Shown piece after piece: positions 29,912 through 39,161 of a DNA stretch of 64,000 nucleotides. The position numbers and the translations under genes are program-made. Origin of the DNA: Bacillus sp. FJAT-49736 (GTDB taxonomy: Bacteria > Bacillota > Bacilli > Bacillales > Bacillaceae_C); assembly GCF_018343615.1 (NCBI RefSeq), contig NZ_JAGYPI010000001.1, positions 1,568,960 to 1,632,959 on the forward strand, read 5' to 3'. The notes under the pieces were generated by a model that worked only from the letters and a program-made list of their open reading frames with translations, was not told the DNA's origin and ran no database searches. Every line of letters begins with the position of its first letter. Within the stretch, counting starts at the first letter, position 1.

Positions 29912-30622
29912 CTATTTTGTCAAAAAGACTGGCTCATTTTTTTTATTTATCGTATAAGGAAGTGAATAAGCAGGAACAAATGATGAATCATTCGTTAATA
30001 TTGGTCGAATATCTTCTCCTTGTTTATAAGTAGAATGGGTAGTTTTCAAGGCTTGGTATAAATCCATTCGATAGTCAACAAAAATATCTCCAGACCCATT
30101 TATAACAAAAGGAAGATTGTTATTTGTATATGGCGAAACTACATACGGCTCAGATTTAAATCCTAATTTCTTAAAATTAATCGTATATACGTTATATGCA
30201 ACCTGCTTTCCAAATGGTGGGTAGCCTTGTGCAGTAATTCGAATCCGAATATCTCTTATTTTTTCGGCAATGCGCAAATCAAATAGTTTTACAGTTGGTT
30301 TTGTTTCTGCATTTATAATAACATATTGAAAAATTCCGCCGTTTTCGTATGCGTTTCCAGGTGGCTCTGCCATATATCTATTTTGGATTAGTTTATTGAA
30401 TTCTATCGGATATTTTTCATATATAGATGTACTTTTTTCTTCTGTTTTAATTGGAAGAATACCATCATTATCTTTTTGAAATTTCTCCACTGCCGACTGT
30501 ACTGACTGTAATTGATCTTCATATGGAACCTGATTCTTTGCAAGTTTATCCTGAGGATAGAGACAACCGCTCAGTAAGGAGATAGAGATAATCAGAATAA
30601 AGCTAAGTATTATTTTTTTCAA
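29912..30622 (-). CDS. yphF: Lipoprotein, YphF family
   Basis: This 236-aa lipoprotein has a signal peptide with the lipobox LLSGC near residue 20 (SFILIISISLLSGC), so it is anchored on the outer face of the membrane. The rest is a soluble domain with NAYENGGIFQYVI and GSGDIFVDYRMD. Function is unknown. In B. subtilis YphF lies next to spoIVA in the same order. The start is TTG after AAGGAAGG. It is 60 bp from the DUF2768 gene and likely shares its transcript. Confidence 0.8.
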   Translation of the reverse strand: MKKIILSFILIISISLLSGCLYPQDKLAKNQVPYEDQLQSVQSAVEKFQKDNDGILPIKTEEKSTSIYEKYPIEFNKLIQNRYMAEPPGNAYENGGIFQYVIINAETKPTVKLFDLRIAEKIRDIRIRITAQGYPPFGKQVAYNVYTINFKKLGFKSEPYVVSPYTNNNLPFVINGSGDIFVDYRMDLYQALKTTHSTYKQGEDIRPILTNDSSFVPAYSLPYTINKKNEPVFLTK

Positions 30623-30682
30623 CCTATTGCCTTCCTTTCTTGTTCAAAAAACCCTAACAGTAGTGGCAATCAATTAATTGGA

Positions 30683-30883
30683 CTAACCGGTCGGGCCACT
30701 TAAAACAACATAAAACATCATTAATCCACCAACAAATAAACATATGTATGCTATTAAAGCTGTAACAAATTTAAATGCCCTTGATTGTAACTTATATCTG
30801 CTAAAATATATAGCTATCATTGCAATTGCCATTATACCCATAGCAGCAATTGATATCCACATTTTAAGCATGGACAGTGACAT
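30683..30883 (-). CDS. yphE: Small membrane protein, DUF2768 (YphE-like)
   Basis: This short protein of about 66 aa has two transmembrane helices (MWISIAAMGIMAIAMIAIYF and FVTALIAYICLFVGGLMMFY) joined by SRYKLQSR, the DUF2768 pattern. The ATG at 30881-30883 follows AAAGGTGG with eight-base spacing and is preferred to the in-frame GTG four codons earlier. Function is unknown. Order with yphF and gpsA follows B. subtilis. Confidence 0.75.
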   Translation of the reverse strand: MSLSMLKMWISIAAMGIMAIAMIAIYFSRYKLQSRAFKFVTALIAYICLFVGGLMMFYVVLSGPTG

Positions 30884-30984
30884 CCGCCAAACCACCTTTA
30901 TTAAGTCTCTTTTCTTATACTTTGTCGCTTTTGTAATCGGAATTTTGATATATATCTAACTCTGTATAGTTCGATAACCCTATT

Positions 30985-31064
30985 AACAAAAGATGCCCCG
31001 AAACTATATTTTATTAGTACTTTCATTAAATTACGAAAAGAAACATTTTATAAGAAAATAACCT
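30985..31064 (-). repeat. Probable partial copy of family B element
   Basis: The segment starting AAAAGATGCCCCGAA matches the left part of the copy at 43427-43532 (same first 15 bases, then TTTTATTAG in both) and ends AAAATAACC, close to the family end AAAATAGCC. No duplicated flank is seen. It lies in the 595-bp gap between yphE and gpsA. That gap otherwise shows only the gpsA terminator and no convincing gene. Confidence 0.5.
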
Positions 31065-31318
31065 TTTTATAATATATTAATACAATTTTCAGATACATCC
31101 CGCCAAATATTATATCATACAGCAACATCATTTAAACAATATGACTTTGTCAGGAAGATGAACATATCAATTTGTCCAGGGTTGTCCTTTTAAAGTTCGT
31201 TGCTTTTCTTATTGTAAAAATTCTGCTTCAGCCGGATCCTTTGTTTTTATTAGTTCAATGAGTTTTAACTTTATCCGTTTTCTTCCACAAGAACAATATA
31301 GTTTCGCTTTTGCAAAAG

Positions 31319-31358
31319 TTAAAAAAACTGAAGTAAGGGAGCGTTACCTTACTTCAGT
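31319..31358 (-). terminator. Terminator of der-gpsA
   Basis: ACTGAAGTAAGG and CCTTACTTCAGT are perfectly complementary, with TTTTTTT next on the minus strand, 130 bp past the gpsA stop. Confidence 0.8.
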
Positions 31359-31490
31359 AAAAAATAGACTATACCCATTCCTTTGGCTTAAAGCTAATTA
31401 CTTCATAGCATTTTATGCTAAGAAGTGCTTGTTGGCATCCTCGAATGCCTATATAATAATGGGAAACTTCAATCCATCATCATTTTTTGG

Positions 31491-32531
31491 CTAAACTTCT
31501 AATTCATTGGTTAGATCTTCCATTTCATGGGTTTTCAGCCTACCCATTAATTGATCCACTGCATCCTTAGGATTATTATCGTTAAATAGAACACCAAATA
31601 ACGCTTCAGTTATTGGCATTTTTACATTATATTTTTCTGATAACTGATAGGCTGCTTTAGTAGTTCGGACACCTTCAACAACCATTCCCATTCTTTCTAA
31701 CACTTCATCCAAGTTCATACCTTTACCGAGCATATTACCTGCCCGCCAATTCCTGGAATGCACACTTGTACAGGTCACAATTAAATCCCCAATACCTGAT
31801 AATCCTAAAAAGGTTAAAGGATTTGCTCCCATCTTAGTACCAAGTCTCGCGATTTCCGTTAGGCCACGTGTAATAAGGGCTGCCTTCGCATTATCACCAT
31901 ATCCCAATCCATCTGAAATACCGGCAGCTAATGCTATAATATTCTTTAATGCCCCGCCAATTTCAACTCCGATGACATCTGGGTTAGTATAAACTCTAAA
32001 ATGCTGATTCATAAACAAATCCTGTACTTTATTAGCTATGTCCATATTTTTAGACGATACAGCTACAGTAGTCGGATGGCGTAAACTTACTTCTTCGGCA
32101 TGACTAGGACCTGATAGAACCACAATATCTTTAAGAATAGCAGGTGGCAGTTCTTGTTCAATCATTTCGGAAATTCTAAGTAAAGTATCAGGCTCTATTC
32201 CCTTGCTTACATGGACAATAGTAATAGGCTTACTTTGAAATTCACGAACTTTCCCCAAGACTTCCCTGATAGCCTTTGTAGGCACAGCAAGAACGACTAT
32301 CTCCACATCCTGTAATACACTTGTTAGTGAACCAATTCCAGTGATTCCTTCTGGAAGATTGATACCTGGGAGATATTTTTCATTTGTATGTTTACTATTA
32401 ATTTCGTCGATTTGCTCCTGTTTATGTCCCCATAACCGAACTTCATGACCATTATCTGCTAATACAATAGCTAATGCTGTTCCCCAGCTTCCCGCTCCAA
32501 TCACAGCCACTTTTTCTATTTTATTTGACAT
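31491..32531 (-). CDS. gpsA: NAD(P)H-dependent glycerol-3-phosphate dehydrogenase
   Basis: GpsA makes sn-glycerol-3-phosphate from dihydroxyacetone phosphate, the backbone for phospholipids. The 346-aa protein shows the dinucleotide loop [23 protein letters not shown], the [10 protein letters not shown] segment, [14 protein letters not shown] with the catalytic Lys, and [11 protein letters not shown]. It starts 20 bp after der, and plsC nearby uses the phospholipid intermediate. It is in the same relative place in B. subtilis. Confidence 0.97.
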   Translation of the reverse strand: MSNKIEKVAVIGAGSWGTALAIVLADNGHEVRLWGHKQEQIDEINSKHTNEKYLPGINLPEGITGIGSLTSVLQDVEIVVLAVPTKAIREVLGKVREFQSKPITIVHVSKGIEPDTLLRISEMIEQELPPAILKDIVVLSGPSHAEEVSLRHPTTVAVSSKNMDIANKVQDLFMNQHFRVYTNPDVIGVEIGGALKNIIALAAGISDGLGYGDNAKAALITRGLTEIARLGTKMGANPLTFLGLSGIGDLIVTCTSVHSRNWRAGNMLGKGMNLDEVLERMGMVVEGVRTTKAAYQLSEKYNVKMPITEALFGVLFNDNNPKDAVDQLMGRLKTHEMEDLTNELEV

Positions 32532-32551
32532 GATATCACCTGCTTAAGGAC

Positions 32552-33862
32552 TTATTTTCTTTGACGAGATAAAATACGAATTGGTGTTCCTTCAAAATCA
32601 AATGCATCTCGAATTCGATTTTCTAAAAATCTTTCATAAGAGAAATGCATTAATTCTGGATTATTAACAAAGACAACAAATGTAGGTGGTTTTACAGATA
32701 CCTGTGTCGAATAATAAATTCTCAGCCTTTGTCCCTTATCGGTAGGCGTTGGATTCATTGCGACAGCATCCATGATAACCTCATTCAATATACTTGATTG
32801 GACTCTTAACGCATGATTCTCGCTTACTCTTTTTATGACTGGAATAAGTGAATTGACTCTTTTTTTCGTTTTTGCAGATAAGAAAACAATTGGTGCATAG
32901 CTTAAGAACAGAAAATGCTCTCTGATGGATTCTTCGAATTTCTTCATTGTTTTTTCATCTTTTTCAACTGCGTCCCATTTATTAACTACAATGACAATGG
33001 CCCTTCCCGCTTCATGTGCATAGCCTGCAATCCGCTTATCCTGTTCTCTTATTCCTTCTTCTCCATTTATAACAACACATACTACATCGGAACGTTCTAT
33101 CGCTCTTAAAGCACGTAAAACGCTATATTTTTCTGTACTCTCGTAAACTTTACCTTTTTTTCGCATACCTGCAGTATCAATAATAACATAATCTTGATCC
33201 TCGAAGGTATAGGATGAGTCTATTGCATCACGAGTAGTACCTTCTATATCACTCACAATAACACGGTCTTCACCTAAAAGGGCATTCACTAATGATGATT
33301 TTCCGACATTTGGACGCCCAATAAAACTAAATTTAATAACATCTTCATCGTATGTTGTATCCTCATTAGAAGGAAAGTGTTTTGCGACCTCATCCAATAA
33401 ATCACCTAAACCAATTCCATGTGCACCTGAGATTGGAAATGGCTCACCAAAGCCAAGGGTGTAGAAATCATATATTTGATCTCTCATTTCAGGATTATCA
33501 ATCTTATTTACACCTAATACAACCGGTTTCTTGGATCGATATAAAATTTTGGCTACCATTTCGTCAGCTGTTGTAACACCTTCGCGGCCACTAACGATAA
33601 AAATTATGACGTCTGCTTCATCAATAGCAATTTCGGCTTGAGCACGTATTTGCTCTAAAAATGGTTCATCTCCTATATCAATACCACCTGTATCAATGAT
33701 ATTAAAATCATGTGTTAACCAATCTGCAGAACTATAGATACGATCTCTTGTAACTCCAGGAATATCCTCAACAATTGAAATGCGTTCCCCGACTATTCGA
33801 TTGAAAATTGTTGATTTTCCTACGTTAGGACGACCTACTATTGCGACAACTGGTTTTGTCAT
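32552..33862 (-). CDS. der: Ribosome-associated GTPase Der (EngA)
   Basis: Der acts in 50S subunit assembly. It contains two GTPase domains in tandem: [12 protein letters not shown] with DTGGID and NKID in the first half, [12 protein letters not shown] with DTAGMRKKG and NKWD in the second, followed by a KH-like domain. The ATG at 33860-33862 follows AAAGGGTGA and gives 436 aa as in B. subtilis. The GTG three codons earlier is not used. Confidence 0.97.
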   Translation of the reverse strand: MTKPVVAIVGRPNVGKSTIFNRIVGERISIVEDIPGVTRDRIYSSADWLTHDFNIIDTGGIDIGDEPFLEQIRAQAEIAIDEADVIIFIVSGREGVTTADEMVAKILYRSKKPVVLGVNKIDNPEMRDQIYDFYTLGFGEPFPISGAHGIGLGDLLDEVAKHFPSNEDTTYDEDVIKFSFIGRPNVGKSSLVNALLGEDRVIVSDIEGTTRDAIDSSYTFEDQDYVIIDTAGMRKKGKVYESTEKYSVLRALRAIERSDVVCVVINGEEGIREQDKRIAGYAHEAGRAIVIVVNKWDAVEKDEKTMKKFEESIREHFLFLSYAPIVFLSAKTKKRVNSLIPVIKRVSENHALRVQSSILNEVIMDAVAMNPTPTDKGQRLRIYYSTQVSVKPPTFVVFVNNPELMHFSYERFLENRIRDAFDFEGTPIRILSRQRK

Positions 33863-34142
33863 TTCAATCACCCTTTCATTTATTTTTATAGATTTTCAAA
33901 AAAATTTATCCAGCTACTTTTATAATGTAATTTATATATGTAATGATAGAGCAATTTCAGCCCTCACCATAAAGATGTGAAAATATATGTTCAGCTGATT
34001 TACAAACATTACAGTCCAATTACTTTTGAAAATTACGAGATTCACCCAAAGGAACTAGCTTTAATAGTTTAACAATAATACGTTTCTCAATCAATGAAAG
34101 ATTATTATCTTTTCCTCCCAGTACTGTTCCCTTCGCCTCATT

Positions 34143-34745
34143 TCATCCATGCTTTTGCTTTTCAACAGAACTTTTCATAGAAAGATAAGAGGAAATATGT
34201 TGAATAAAGAACCATGTTAAGGTAAACAGAAAATAAATAGAGCATATGTCTAAATAATCACCCGAACATGCATTATAGGAAAAGCCCCATTTGGTTAAAA
34301 TAACCCCATATACAATCTCACCCTGAACGGTTCCTAGAATAGAACATACTAGATGGGAAAATAAATTTTTCGGAAACAAAAGCTGCGCAATAATAAAAAT
34401 TAATATTGCTGACATCAAATGATAATCAATTATCACCCATACAGGATCAAATAAACTCATTAATAAAAATCCCGAGTATCCGGTAATCATTATTAATATG
34501 GAAATCATCATAAATAATCTTTGTGTTAAGGACAGTGAAACAATATATATATATCCGATAATAAGAAGTATAATTGCAGGCAATTGAATACTTAATGGTG
34601 TTAGTTGTATTTTATACGGATACAGGATTAATAATACAAGTGATAGTAATGCTAATGGAAACCTATACTTATTACGCTTATGCAAAAGAAATGTGGCGAC
34701 AATCCATGTTCCCCACCAAAAACCGATAAATATGGATCCGGACAC
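34143..34745 (-). CDS. yphA: Membrane protein YphA
   Basis: This is a multi-pass membrane protein with about six hydrophobic segments (IFIGFWWGTWIVATFLL, LPAIILLIIGYIYIVSL, MMISILIMITGYSGFLLM, and others). No catalytic motif is seen and the function is unknown. A GTG at 34743-34745 with GGGAGG seven bases upstream gives 200 aa, matching the B. subtilis YphA length; longer starts upstream are open but lack that site. The 280 bp between it and der hold no visible gene. It is divergent from ypzI. Confidence 0.75.
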   Translation of the reverse strand: MSGSIFIGFWWGTWIVATFLLHKRNKYRFPLALLSLVLLILYPYKIQLTPLSIQLPAIILLIIGYIYIVSLSLTQRLFMMISILIMITGYSGFLLMSLFDPVWVIIDYHLMSAILIFIIAQLLFPKNLFSHLVCSILGTVQGEIVYGVILTKWGFSYNACSGDYLDICSIYFLFTLTWFFIQHISSYLSMKSSVEKQKHG

Positions 34746-34941
34746 TTTCGAACCTCCCATCTTCAACCATTTATAACCATTATCCATTATAGGAAAAGAA
34801 AAAAAGTTCTAATCGTGAATAGCAAATATTTATAGTGAAATCCTTACAATATAGGCGGATCAAAGTACCACCGAGGTGTTCCATATTTACTCGGCTGTCT
34901 TATATTTGGTCTTTTTTGCTTAGAGTAAAGGAGGTGTGAAC

Positions 34942-35073
34942 ATGGGGAAAGACAGACAAGAGAAGAAATTAAAAAAGAGCAGAAGGGTTGAATCTGATCG
35001 CGATCAAGCACTGCATCACGATGGAGCAACAAGATTAGAAGGTCCTGAAGAAGCTAGAAAACGACAAAGATGA
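34942..35073 (+). CDS. ypzI: Small basic/acidic protein YpzI
   Basis: This 43-codon gene (MGKDRQEKKLKK ... ALHHDGATRLEGPEEARKRQR) is highly charged and lacks hydrophobic segments. AAAGGAGGTG precedes the ATG at good spacing. It resembles YpzI, found at the same place between yphA and ypfD in B. subtilis, where its role is unknown. Its high conservation despite the size argues for a real product. A bidirectional terminator follows. Confidence 0.8.
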   Translation: MGKDRQEKKLKKSRRVESDRDQALHHDGATRLEGPEEARKRQR

Positions 35074-35114
35074 TGAACTACTTAAATAACAAAGAAAGTA
35101 TTCTGTGCCATAGA

Positions 35115-35143
35115 AAAGGAGCTCCCTCGCTGAGAGCTCCTTT
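35115..35143. terminator. Bidirectional terminator between ypzI and ypfD
   Basis: AAAGGAGCTC and GAGCTCCTTT form a ten-base-pair stem with a short loop between the convergent stops. Confidence 0.8.
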
Positions 35144-35151
35144 GATTCATG

Positions 35152-36291
35152 TTAATTTTTCAAACCCTTTAATTTATCACCAATCATTTCACCTAATTGG
35201 AATCCTTTTGTTTCCTCAGGCAATTCGTACTCAACATGATTATCAGAATTGTTTTCTTCTAATTCCTTTATACTTAATGAAAGTCTTTGTTCCTTTTCAT
35301 TGACATCTAAGACTTTTACTTTTACTTCTTGCCCTTCCTTTAATACCTCATGAGGTGTCCCGATATGTTTATGGGAGATTTGCGAAATATGAACAAGACC
35401 TTCCACACCTGGAAATACCTCCACAAATGCTCCAAACGAAACAATGCGCTTCACAACCCCGGTTAAAACGGAATCCACAGCTGCCGTTTCTTCAATATTA
35501 GCCCATGGTCCCGGTTGAGTTTCCTTGATGGATAATGAAATTCGTTCATTATCAAAATCAACGGAAAGTACTTTAACTTGGACCGTGTCCCCTTCTTGAA
35601 CAACCTCTGAAGGCATTGATACATGCTTATGTGATAACTGCGAAATGTGTACTAATCCATCCACACCACCAATATCAACAAAAGCTCCAAAGTTGGTGAT
35701 TCTTTGTACAGTACCTTTTAAAATCTGCCCTACACTGATTTTCTTTAGAACTTCTTTCTTTTTTTGTTCCTTCTCTGTTTCAATAACAGCACGATGAGAA
35801 AGTATTAGACGGTTTTTGTCACGCTCTAATTCAACAATTTTAAAAGATAGATTTTTCCCTTTATATTCTGAAAAGTCATCAACATAGTGATCTTCCACTA
35901 ATGATGCCGGCACAAATCCTCTTACACCTAGATCGACAACGAGACCACCTTTTACAACATCATTTACTACCGCTTCAAAAACCTCACCATTTTCAAAACG
36001 GCGCTTCATTTCTTCCCAGGCATTCTCGGCATCTACTTTACGCTTTGAAACAATAAGTGCGTCTTCTTCTACCTTAGTAACAATTAAATCTAATTCGTCT
36101 CCCTCTTTTACTACATCAGAAGCATGCTCAATATGGAGACTTGAAAGTTCGCTTATTGGAATAATACCATCAAGTTTACTTCCATCAATTGAAACAAGCA
36201 CTTGCTTTTCTTCAATCTTGGTTACAGTTCCTTTAACTTTATCATTTTCTGAAAAAGTTCTGACCTCTACTTGATTCATATCCTCTGTCAT
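35152..36291 (-). CDS. ypfD: S1 domain protein YpfD (ribosomal protein S1 homologue)
   Basis: This RNA-binding protein has four S1 domains in 379 aa: near residues 15-85, 105-170, 190-258 and 275-345, with repeated hallmarks such as GAFVDIGGVDGLVHISQLSHKH and GAFVEVFPGVEGLVHISQISHKH. It is shorter than enterobacterial S1, as usual in Firmicutes, where it is non-essential. AAGGAGG precedes the ATG. It lies downstream of cmk-plsC, a conserved arrangement, here separated by a MITE-like insertion. Confidence 0.93.
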   Translation of the reverse strand: MTEDMNQVEVRTFSENDKVKGTVTKIEEKQVLVSIDGSKLDGIIPISELSSLHIEHASDVVKEGDELDLIVTKVEEDALIVSKRKVDAENAWEEMKRRFENGEVFEAVVNDVVKGGLVVDLGVRGFVPASLVEDHYVDDFSEYKGKNLSFKIVELERDKNRLILSHRAVIETEKEQKKKEVLKKISVGQILKGTVQRITNFGAFVDIGGVDGLVHISQLSHKHVSMPSEVVQEGDTVQVKVLSVDFDNERISLSIKETQPGPWANIEETAAVDSVLTGVVKRIVSFGAFVEVFPGVEGLVHISQISHKHIGTPHEVLKEGQEVKVKVLDVNEKEQRLSLSIKELEENNSDNHVEYELPEETKGFQLGEMIGDKLKGLKN

Positions 36292-36479
36292 ATGTACTCC
36301 TCCTTAATCGAACTACTTAATGCTTCTCATTACTGCATTAGATGAAAAAGTAATAACAAGCATTACCTAAAAAAACAGAATGAATATTACTCACATCATC
36401 CTAAAATTTAATTATTCAAAAAAATTCTTCTCTCTACTAACTTCTTACAAATATATTATTTTGTCAAGTAAAGTAGTCT

Positions 36480-36656
36480 TCTAATTAGGCTATTTTTCGC
36501 ATAGATTGTTGTTTTCGTATAAGTTTATTAACATGCATTAATAAATGCTTCGTGGCAGCTTTCGTATGATTAATTGCGAAAATTGCCTAGAAACGTAGTA
36601 AATGACCTTTATTATGTTCCAATTGAAACAAAGTTTACTAAAAGAGCCTCTATTTA
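36480..36656 (+). repeat. MITE-like element, family B, full-ended copy inserted at the plsC stop codon
   Basis: The element is 36488-36648 (161 bp), beginning GGCTATTTTTCGC and ending AAAAGAGCC. The flanking octamers are TCTAATTA (36480-36487) and TCTATTTA (36649-36656), with one mismatch. An internal end-like motif GCGAAAATTGCC is at 36576-36587. The right flank overlaps the plsC stop codon (36650-36652), so it inserted exactly at the gene's end. The remaining 200 bp to ypfD are AT-rich with no gene seen. Confidence 0.75.
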
Positions 36657-37231
36657 TGATTTTCAATAAGAGTGCGAATATTACTCATGATGACTTCTGT
36701 CACTTCATCAGCACTTGCCTTATTTTCCCTCAACTGCTGCATTTCAATTGGCTTTCCATATACCACTTTAAGCTTTCTAAACGGCTTGTACGGACCTATT
36801 ATTGCACATGGAACGACATGGGCATCTGATCTTAATGCAAAAAAACCAGCCCCAGCTAATCCCTTTCCAAGTTCGCCGGTTTTGCTGCGATGTCCTTCAG
36901 GAAATAGTCCTAATACCTTATTTTCCTTTAAAGCAGACAATCCTTTTCTTAATGCCTCACGGTCGCTCATACCCCTTTTCACTGGAAAGGCATTTAAATT
37001 ATTTACTAATGTCCCAATAACTGGGGTATTAAAAAGCTCTTCTTTTGCCATGAACACGACAGGTCGCGGACATGTAATCCCCACTACAGGAGGATCAAAA
37101 TTATCAATATGATTCGTACAGAGTAGAACTCCCCCATCCTTAGGGAAATTCTCAAGACCACTTACATCTATTCTGTATAAGGGCTTAAACACCGCATTTA
37201 CCACGGCTTTTGCAAATGAATAAAAAGTCAC
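36650..37231 (-). CDS. plsC: 1-acyl-sn-glycerol-3-phosphate acyltransferase
   Basis: PlsC acylates lysophosphatidic acid to phosphatidic acid at the membrane. The catalytic H(x)4D motif is NHIDNFDP near residue 41, and [10 protein letters not shown] forms the glycerol-phosphate-binding block. It has 193 aa, usual for the Gram-positive form. The start is GTG (37229-37231), overlapping the cmk stop by 4 bp with AAAGGATTGG upstream. The stop codon lies within the duplicated target of a family B element, and no terminator follows directly. Confidence 0.93.
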   Translation of the reverse strand: MTFYSFAKAVVNAVFKPLYRIDVSGLENFPKDGGVLLCTNHIDNFDPPVVGITCPRPVVFMAKEELFNTPVIGTLVNNLNAFPVKRGMSDREALRKGLSALKENKVLGLFPEGHRSKTGELGKGLAGAGFFALRSDAHVVPCAIIGPYKPFRKLKVVYGKPIEMQQLRENKASADEVTEVIMSNIRTLIENHK

Positions 37232-37905
37232 TGCATTCCAATCCTTTCATTGGCAAGGTTCATGATTTTATCTACAACTTCCTCAATAGATAAAGATGTA
37301 GTATCCAATTCGATAGCATCAGCGGCTTTTTTCAAAGGTGCTACTTCTCTTTCAGAATCTAATTTGTCCCTAAGAGTAATTTCTTCCTTCAGTTGATTAA
37401 TATCCGATGGAAAACCTTTTGATACATTTTCGGCATGTCTTCTTTGTGCACGTTCCTCCACACTAGCTAATAAAAAGATTTTCAGCTCTGCATCGGGTAT
37501 TACATGGGTACCTATATCTCTGCCGTCCATTACAATACCGCCATCTTTTGCAAATTCTTGTTGTCGTCTGACCATTTCCTCGCGCACAGAACGATATTTA
37601 GAAACGATAGAAACAGAATTTGTCACATCCGCTTCCCGAATTTGATTGGTAACATTTTTTCCATCTACAAAAACTAATTGCCCGTTTGTACTCGCTTCTA
37701 ATTTAATATTTGTGTTAAACAATAGATCTGCTAATGCATTTTCATTTTCTAAATCAACCTGATTTTGAATGGCTTTGTATGTTAATGATCTATACATTGC
37801 ACCCGTGTCTATATAAATATATGACAGCTTCTCTGCAACAATTTTAGCCACTGTACTTTTTCCGGCAGCAGCTGGTCCGTCAATTGCGATACGTATTTTT
37901 TCCAT
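37228..37905 (-). CDS. cmk: Cytidylate kinase
   Basis: Cmk phosphorylates CMP and dCMP. The P-loop [14 protein letters not shown] is at the N-terminus, [13 protein letters not shown] follows, and [10 protein letters not shown] plus the LID region [14 protein letters not shown] complete the family pattern. It has 225 aa. The translational overlap with plsC links nucleotide and lipid (CDP-diacylglycerol) metabolism, and the pair precedes ypfD as in B. subtilis. Confidence 0.97.
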   Translation of the reverse strand: MEKIRIAIDGPAAAGKSTVAKIVAEKLSYIYIDTGAMYRSLTYKAIQNQVDLENENALADLLFNTNIKLEASTNGQLVFVDGKNVTNQIREADVTNSVSIVSKYRSVREEMVRRQQEFAKDGGIVMDGRDIGTHVIPDAELKIFLLASVEERAQRRHAENVSKGFPSDINQLKEEITLRDKLDSEREVAPLKKAADAIELDTTSLSIEEVVDKIMNLANERIGMQ

Positions 37906-38043
37906 TTTTATTCACCTACTAATCCTAACCTATGTAATTAATCTTTTTTATATTATCATAAAAAAAGTGATTAAGTGATATAACCTCATTTGTTTTTATT
38001 AATATACTTATTATTTTGATATGCGGTTATCCATTTTTAAATA

Positions 38044-38071
38044 GAAAAAAGACAGCATTCATTTCTGTCTT
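38044..38071 (-). terminator. Terminator of ypfB
   Basis: GAAGACAG and CTGTCTTTTTTC around a short loop at the ypfB stop. Confidence 0.7.
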
Positions 38072-38253
38072 CATTCATGATTTTTCCATGTATCCATAAT
38101 AGGTGTTTCATTTTGATTGTTGACACCTTCATAAACCGTGATTCTTTGCAAATCCTTTATAAGTTGGAAATTCTGAAATATAAATTGGAAAAATATTAGT
38201 AATAAGAAATGCAAAATGGCTATTTTTATTATCAGCCGTTCTATTGTTTTCAT
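38071..38253 (-). CDS. ypfB: Small single-span membrane protein YpfB (DUF5359)
   Basis: This 60-aa product starts MKTIERLIIKIAILHFLLLI with one transmembrane helix near the N-terminus and a polar tail ending TPIMDTWKNHE. The ATG at 38251-38253 follows GGAGTG with six-base spacing; a longer in-frame form of 13 more codons lacks a site. It matches ypfB by place between cmk and ypfA. Function is unknown. Confidence 0.7.
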   Translation of the reverse strand: MKTIERLIIKIAILHFLLLIFFQFIFQNFQLIKDLQRITVYEGVNNQNETPIMDTWKNHE

Positions 38254-38325
38254 CGTTTTCACTCCAATAAGGCATATTTTCCTAGTCTCCATTATTGGGA
38301 TTGTGATAATGAATTATACTACTTT

Positions 38326-38976
38326 TTAAGATCGTAATCCTTTTTTCTTAAATTCCAGCTGCTTTTCAAAGCAAAATCTTAATAATTGCTGTTTCTCTTT
38401 AGGACTAATTTCTTTAAACTGGAGTGATGCAACTTTCTTACCGTCTTTTTCCCACACTCGAATAACGGAAAACGATAATCTTAAATAGGCATGACCGGAT
38501 TGAAGAGGTAGAACAAATAAACCTTCTCCTTCTTCATTTTTATTTACATCAATATTTACTGGAAGGAGTAATGCGCATCCTCCGGCACTTATATCCTCCG
38601 TTATAGTAGTAAATTGCAAATTGGAGGTTGGCATAGATACAGCTGTATCAACCGCAGTTTCAATGCGGACAAATTGTCGTCTTTGAATTTTTATTAATTG
38701 ATCATCCCCTGGATAATGTAGAACGATCATAGGAATATTCTTTTTAACCTTACCTATCACTTGAGTTCTAAATTTAAAGGCAGTGTTATCGTCGGAAATA
38801 AAAGTGGCATTTAACGATAAGGAATTTACTAAAAATGTCGTTTTGTTTGTTTTAATGTTAATTGGGTAATCGATATAAATGCTATCCCCTTCAATATCTG
38901 CAATCTTACATTTATATTGTTCATCCAAATTGTTATCTAATGGTTCTAGCGTCAAGGTTGTACCAATTTTTAACAT
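38326..38976 (-). CDS. motI: PilZ-domain cyclic-di-GMP receptor (flagellar brake)
   Basis: The 216-aa protein has a YcgR-type N-terminal domain followed by a PilZ domain. The c-di-GMP signature is complete: QRRQFVR (RxxxR) near residue 118 and DISAGG (D/N-x-S-x-x-G) near residue 150. In B. subtilis the protein (YpfA, also DgrA/MotI) binds the flagellar stator MotA when c-di-GMP is high and stops rotation. The cheR gene in this window also points to motility. It follows sleB-ypeB, as in B. subtilis. Confidence 0.9.
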   Translation of the reverse strand: MLKIGTTLTLEPLDNNLDEQYKCKIADIEGDSIYIDYPINIKTNKTTFLVNSLSLNATFISDDNTAFKFRTQVIGKVKKNIPMIVLHYPGDDQLIKIQRRQFVRIETAVDTAVSMPTSNLQFTTITEDISAGGCALLLPVNIDVNKNEEGEGLFVLPLQSGHAYLRLSFSVIRVWEKDGKKVASLQFKEISPKEKQQLLRFCFEKQLEFKKKGLRS

Positions 38977-39135
38977 ATAAATAAGTATCCTTCCCCATGT
39001 TTTTCCTTCATCTATAACTATTTTACCAATAAATAAAAAGATATTAAATTAATTATGCAAAATTTTATTGAAAATCCAGAAAAAAATATTAGACTGCAAT
39101 ATCATGCGAGTTAACGCTTTCGTGTTAGTTATGCA

Positions 39136-39160
39136 CAAAAAAGGAAAGCTATTGCTTTCC
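39136..39160 (-). terminator. Terminator of sleB-ypeB
   Basis: GGAAAGC and GCTTTCC with a four-base loop and TTTTTT on the minus strand, beside the ypeB stop. Confidence 0.75.
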
Positions 39161-39161
39161 A

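Noticed and set aside
31186-31330. Minus-strand open stretch ending IELIKTKDPAEAEFLQ with a CSCGRK motif, possible small gene after gpsA
   Set aside because: It reads like a protein end, but there is no start codon with a ribosome site before it, and it runs out of the gpsA terminator hairpin. It may be a decayed gene but cannot be supported.
35033-35303. Plus-strand frame over the ypfD 3' end
   Set aside because: It is a shadow of ypfD, whose S1 domains are unmistakable.
39105-39130. GTTAACGCTTTCGT between ypeB and ypfA as a cre site
   Set aside because: Only about 11 of 14 positions match and it is downstream of one gene and upstream of another without a promoter in view.
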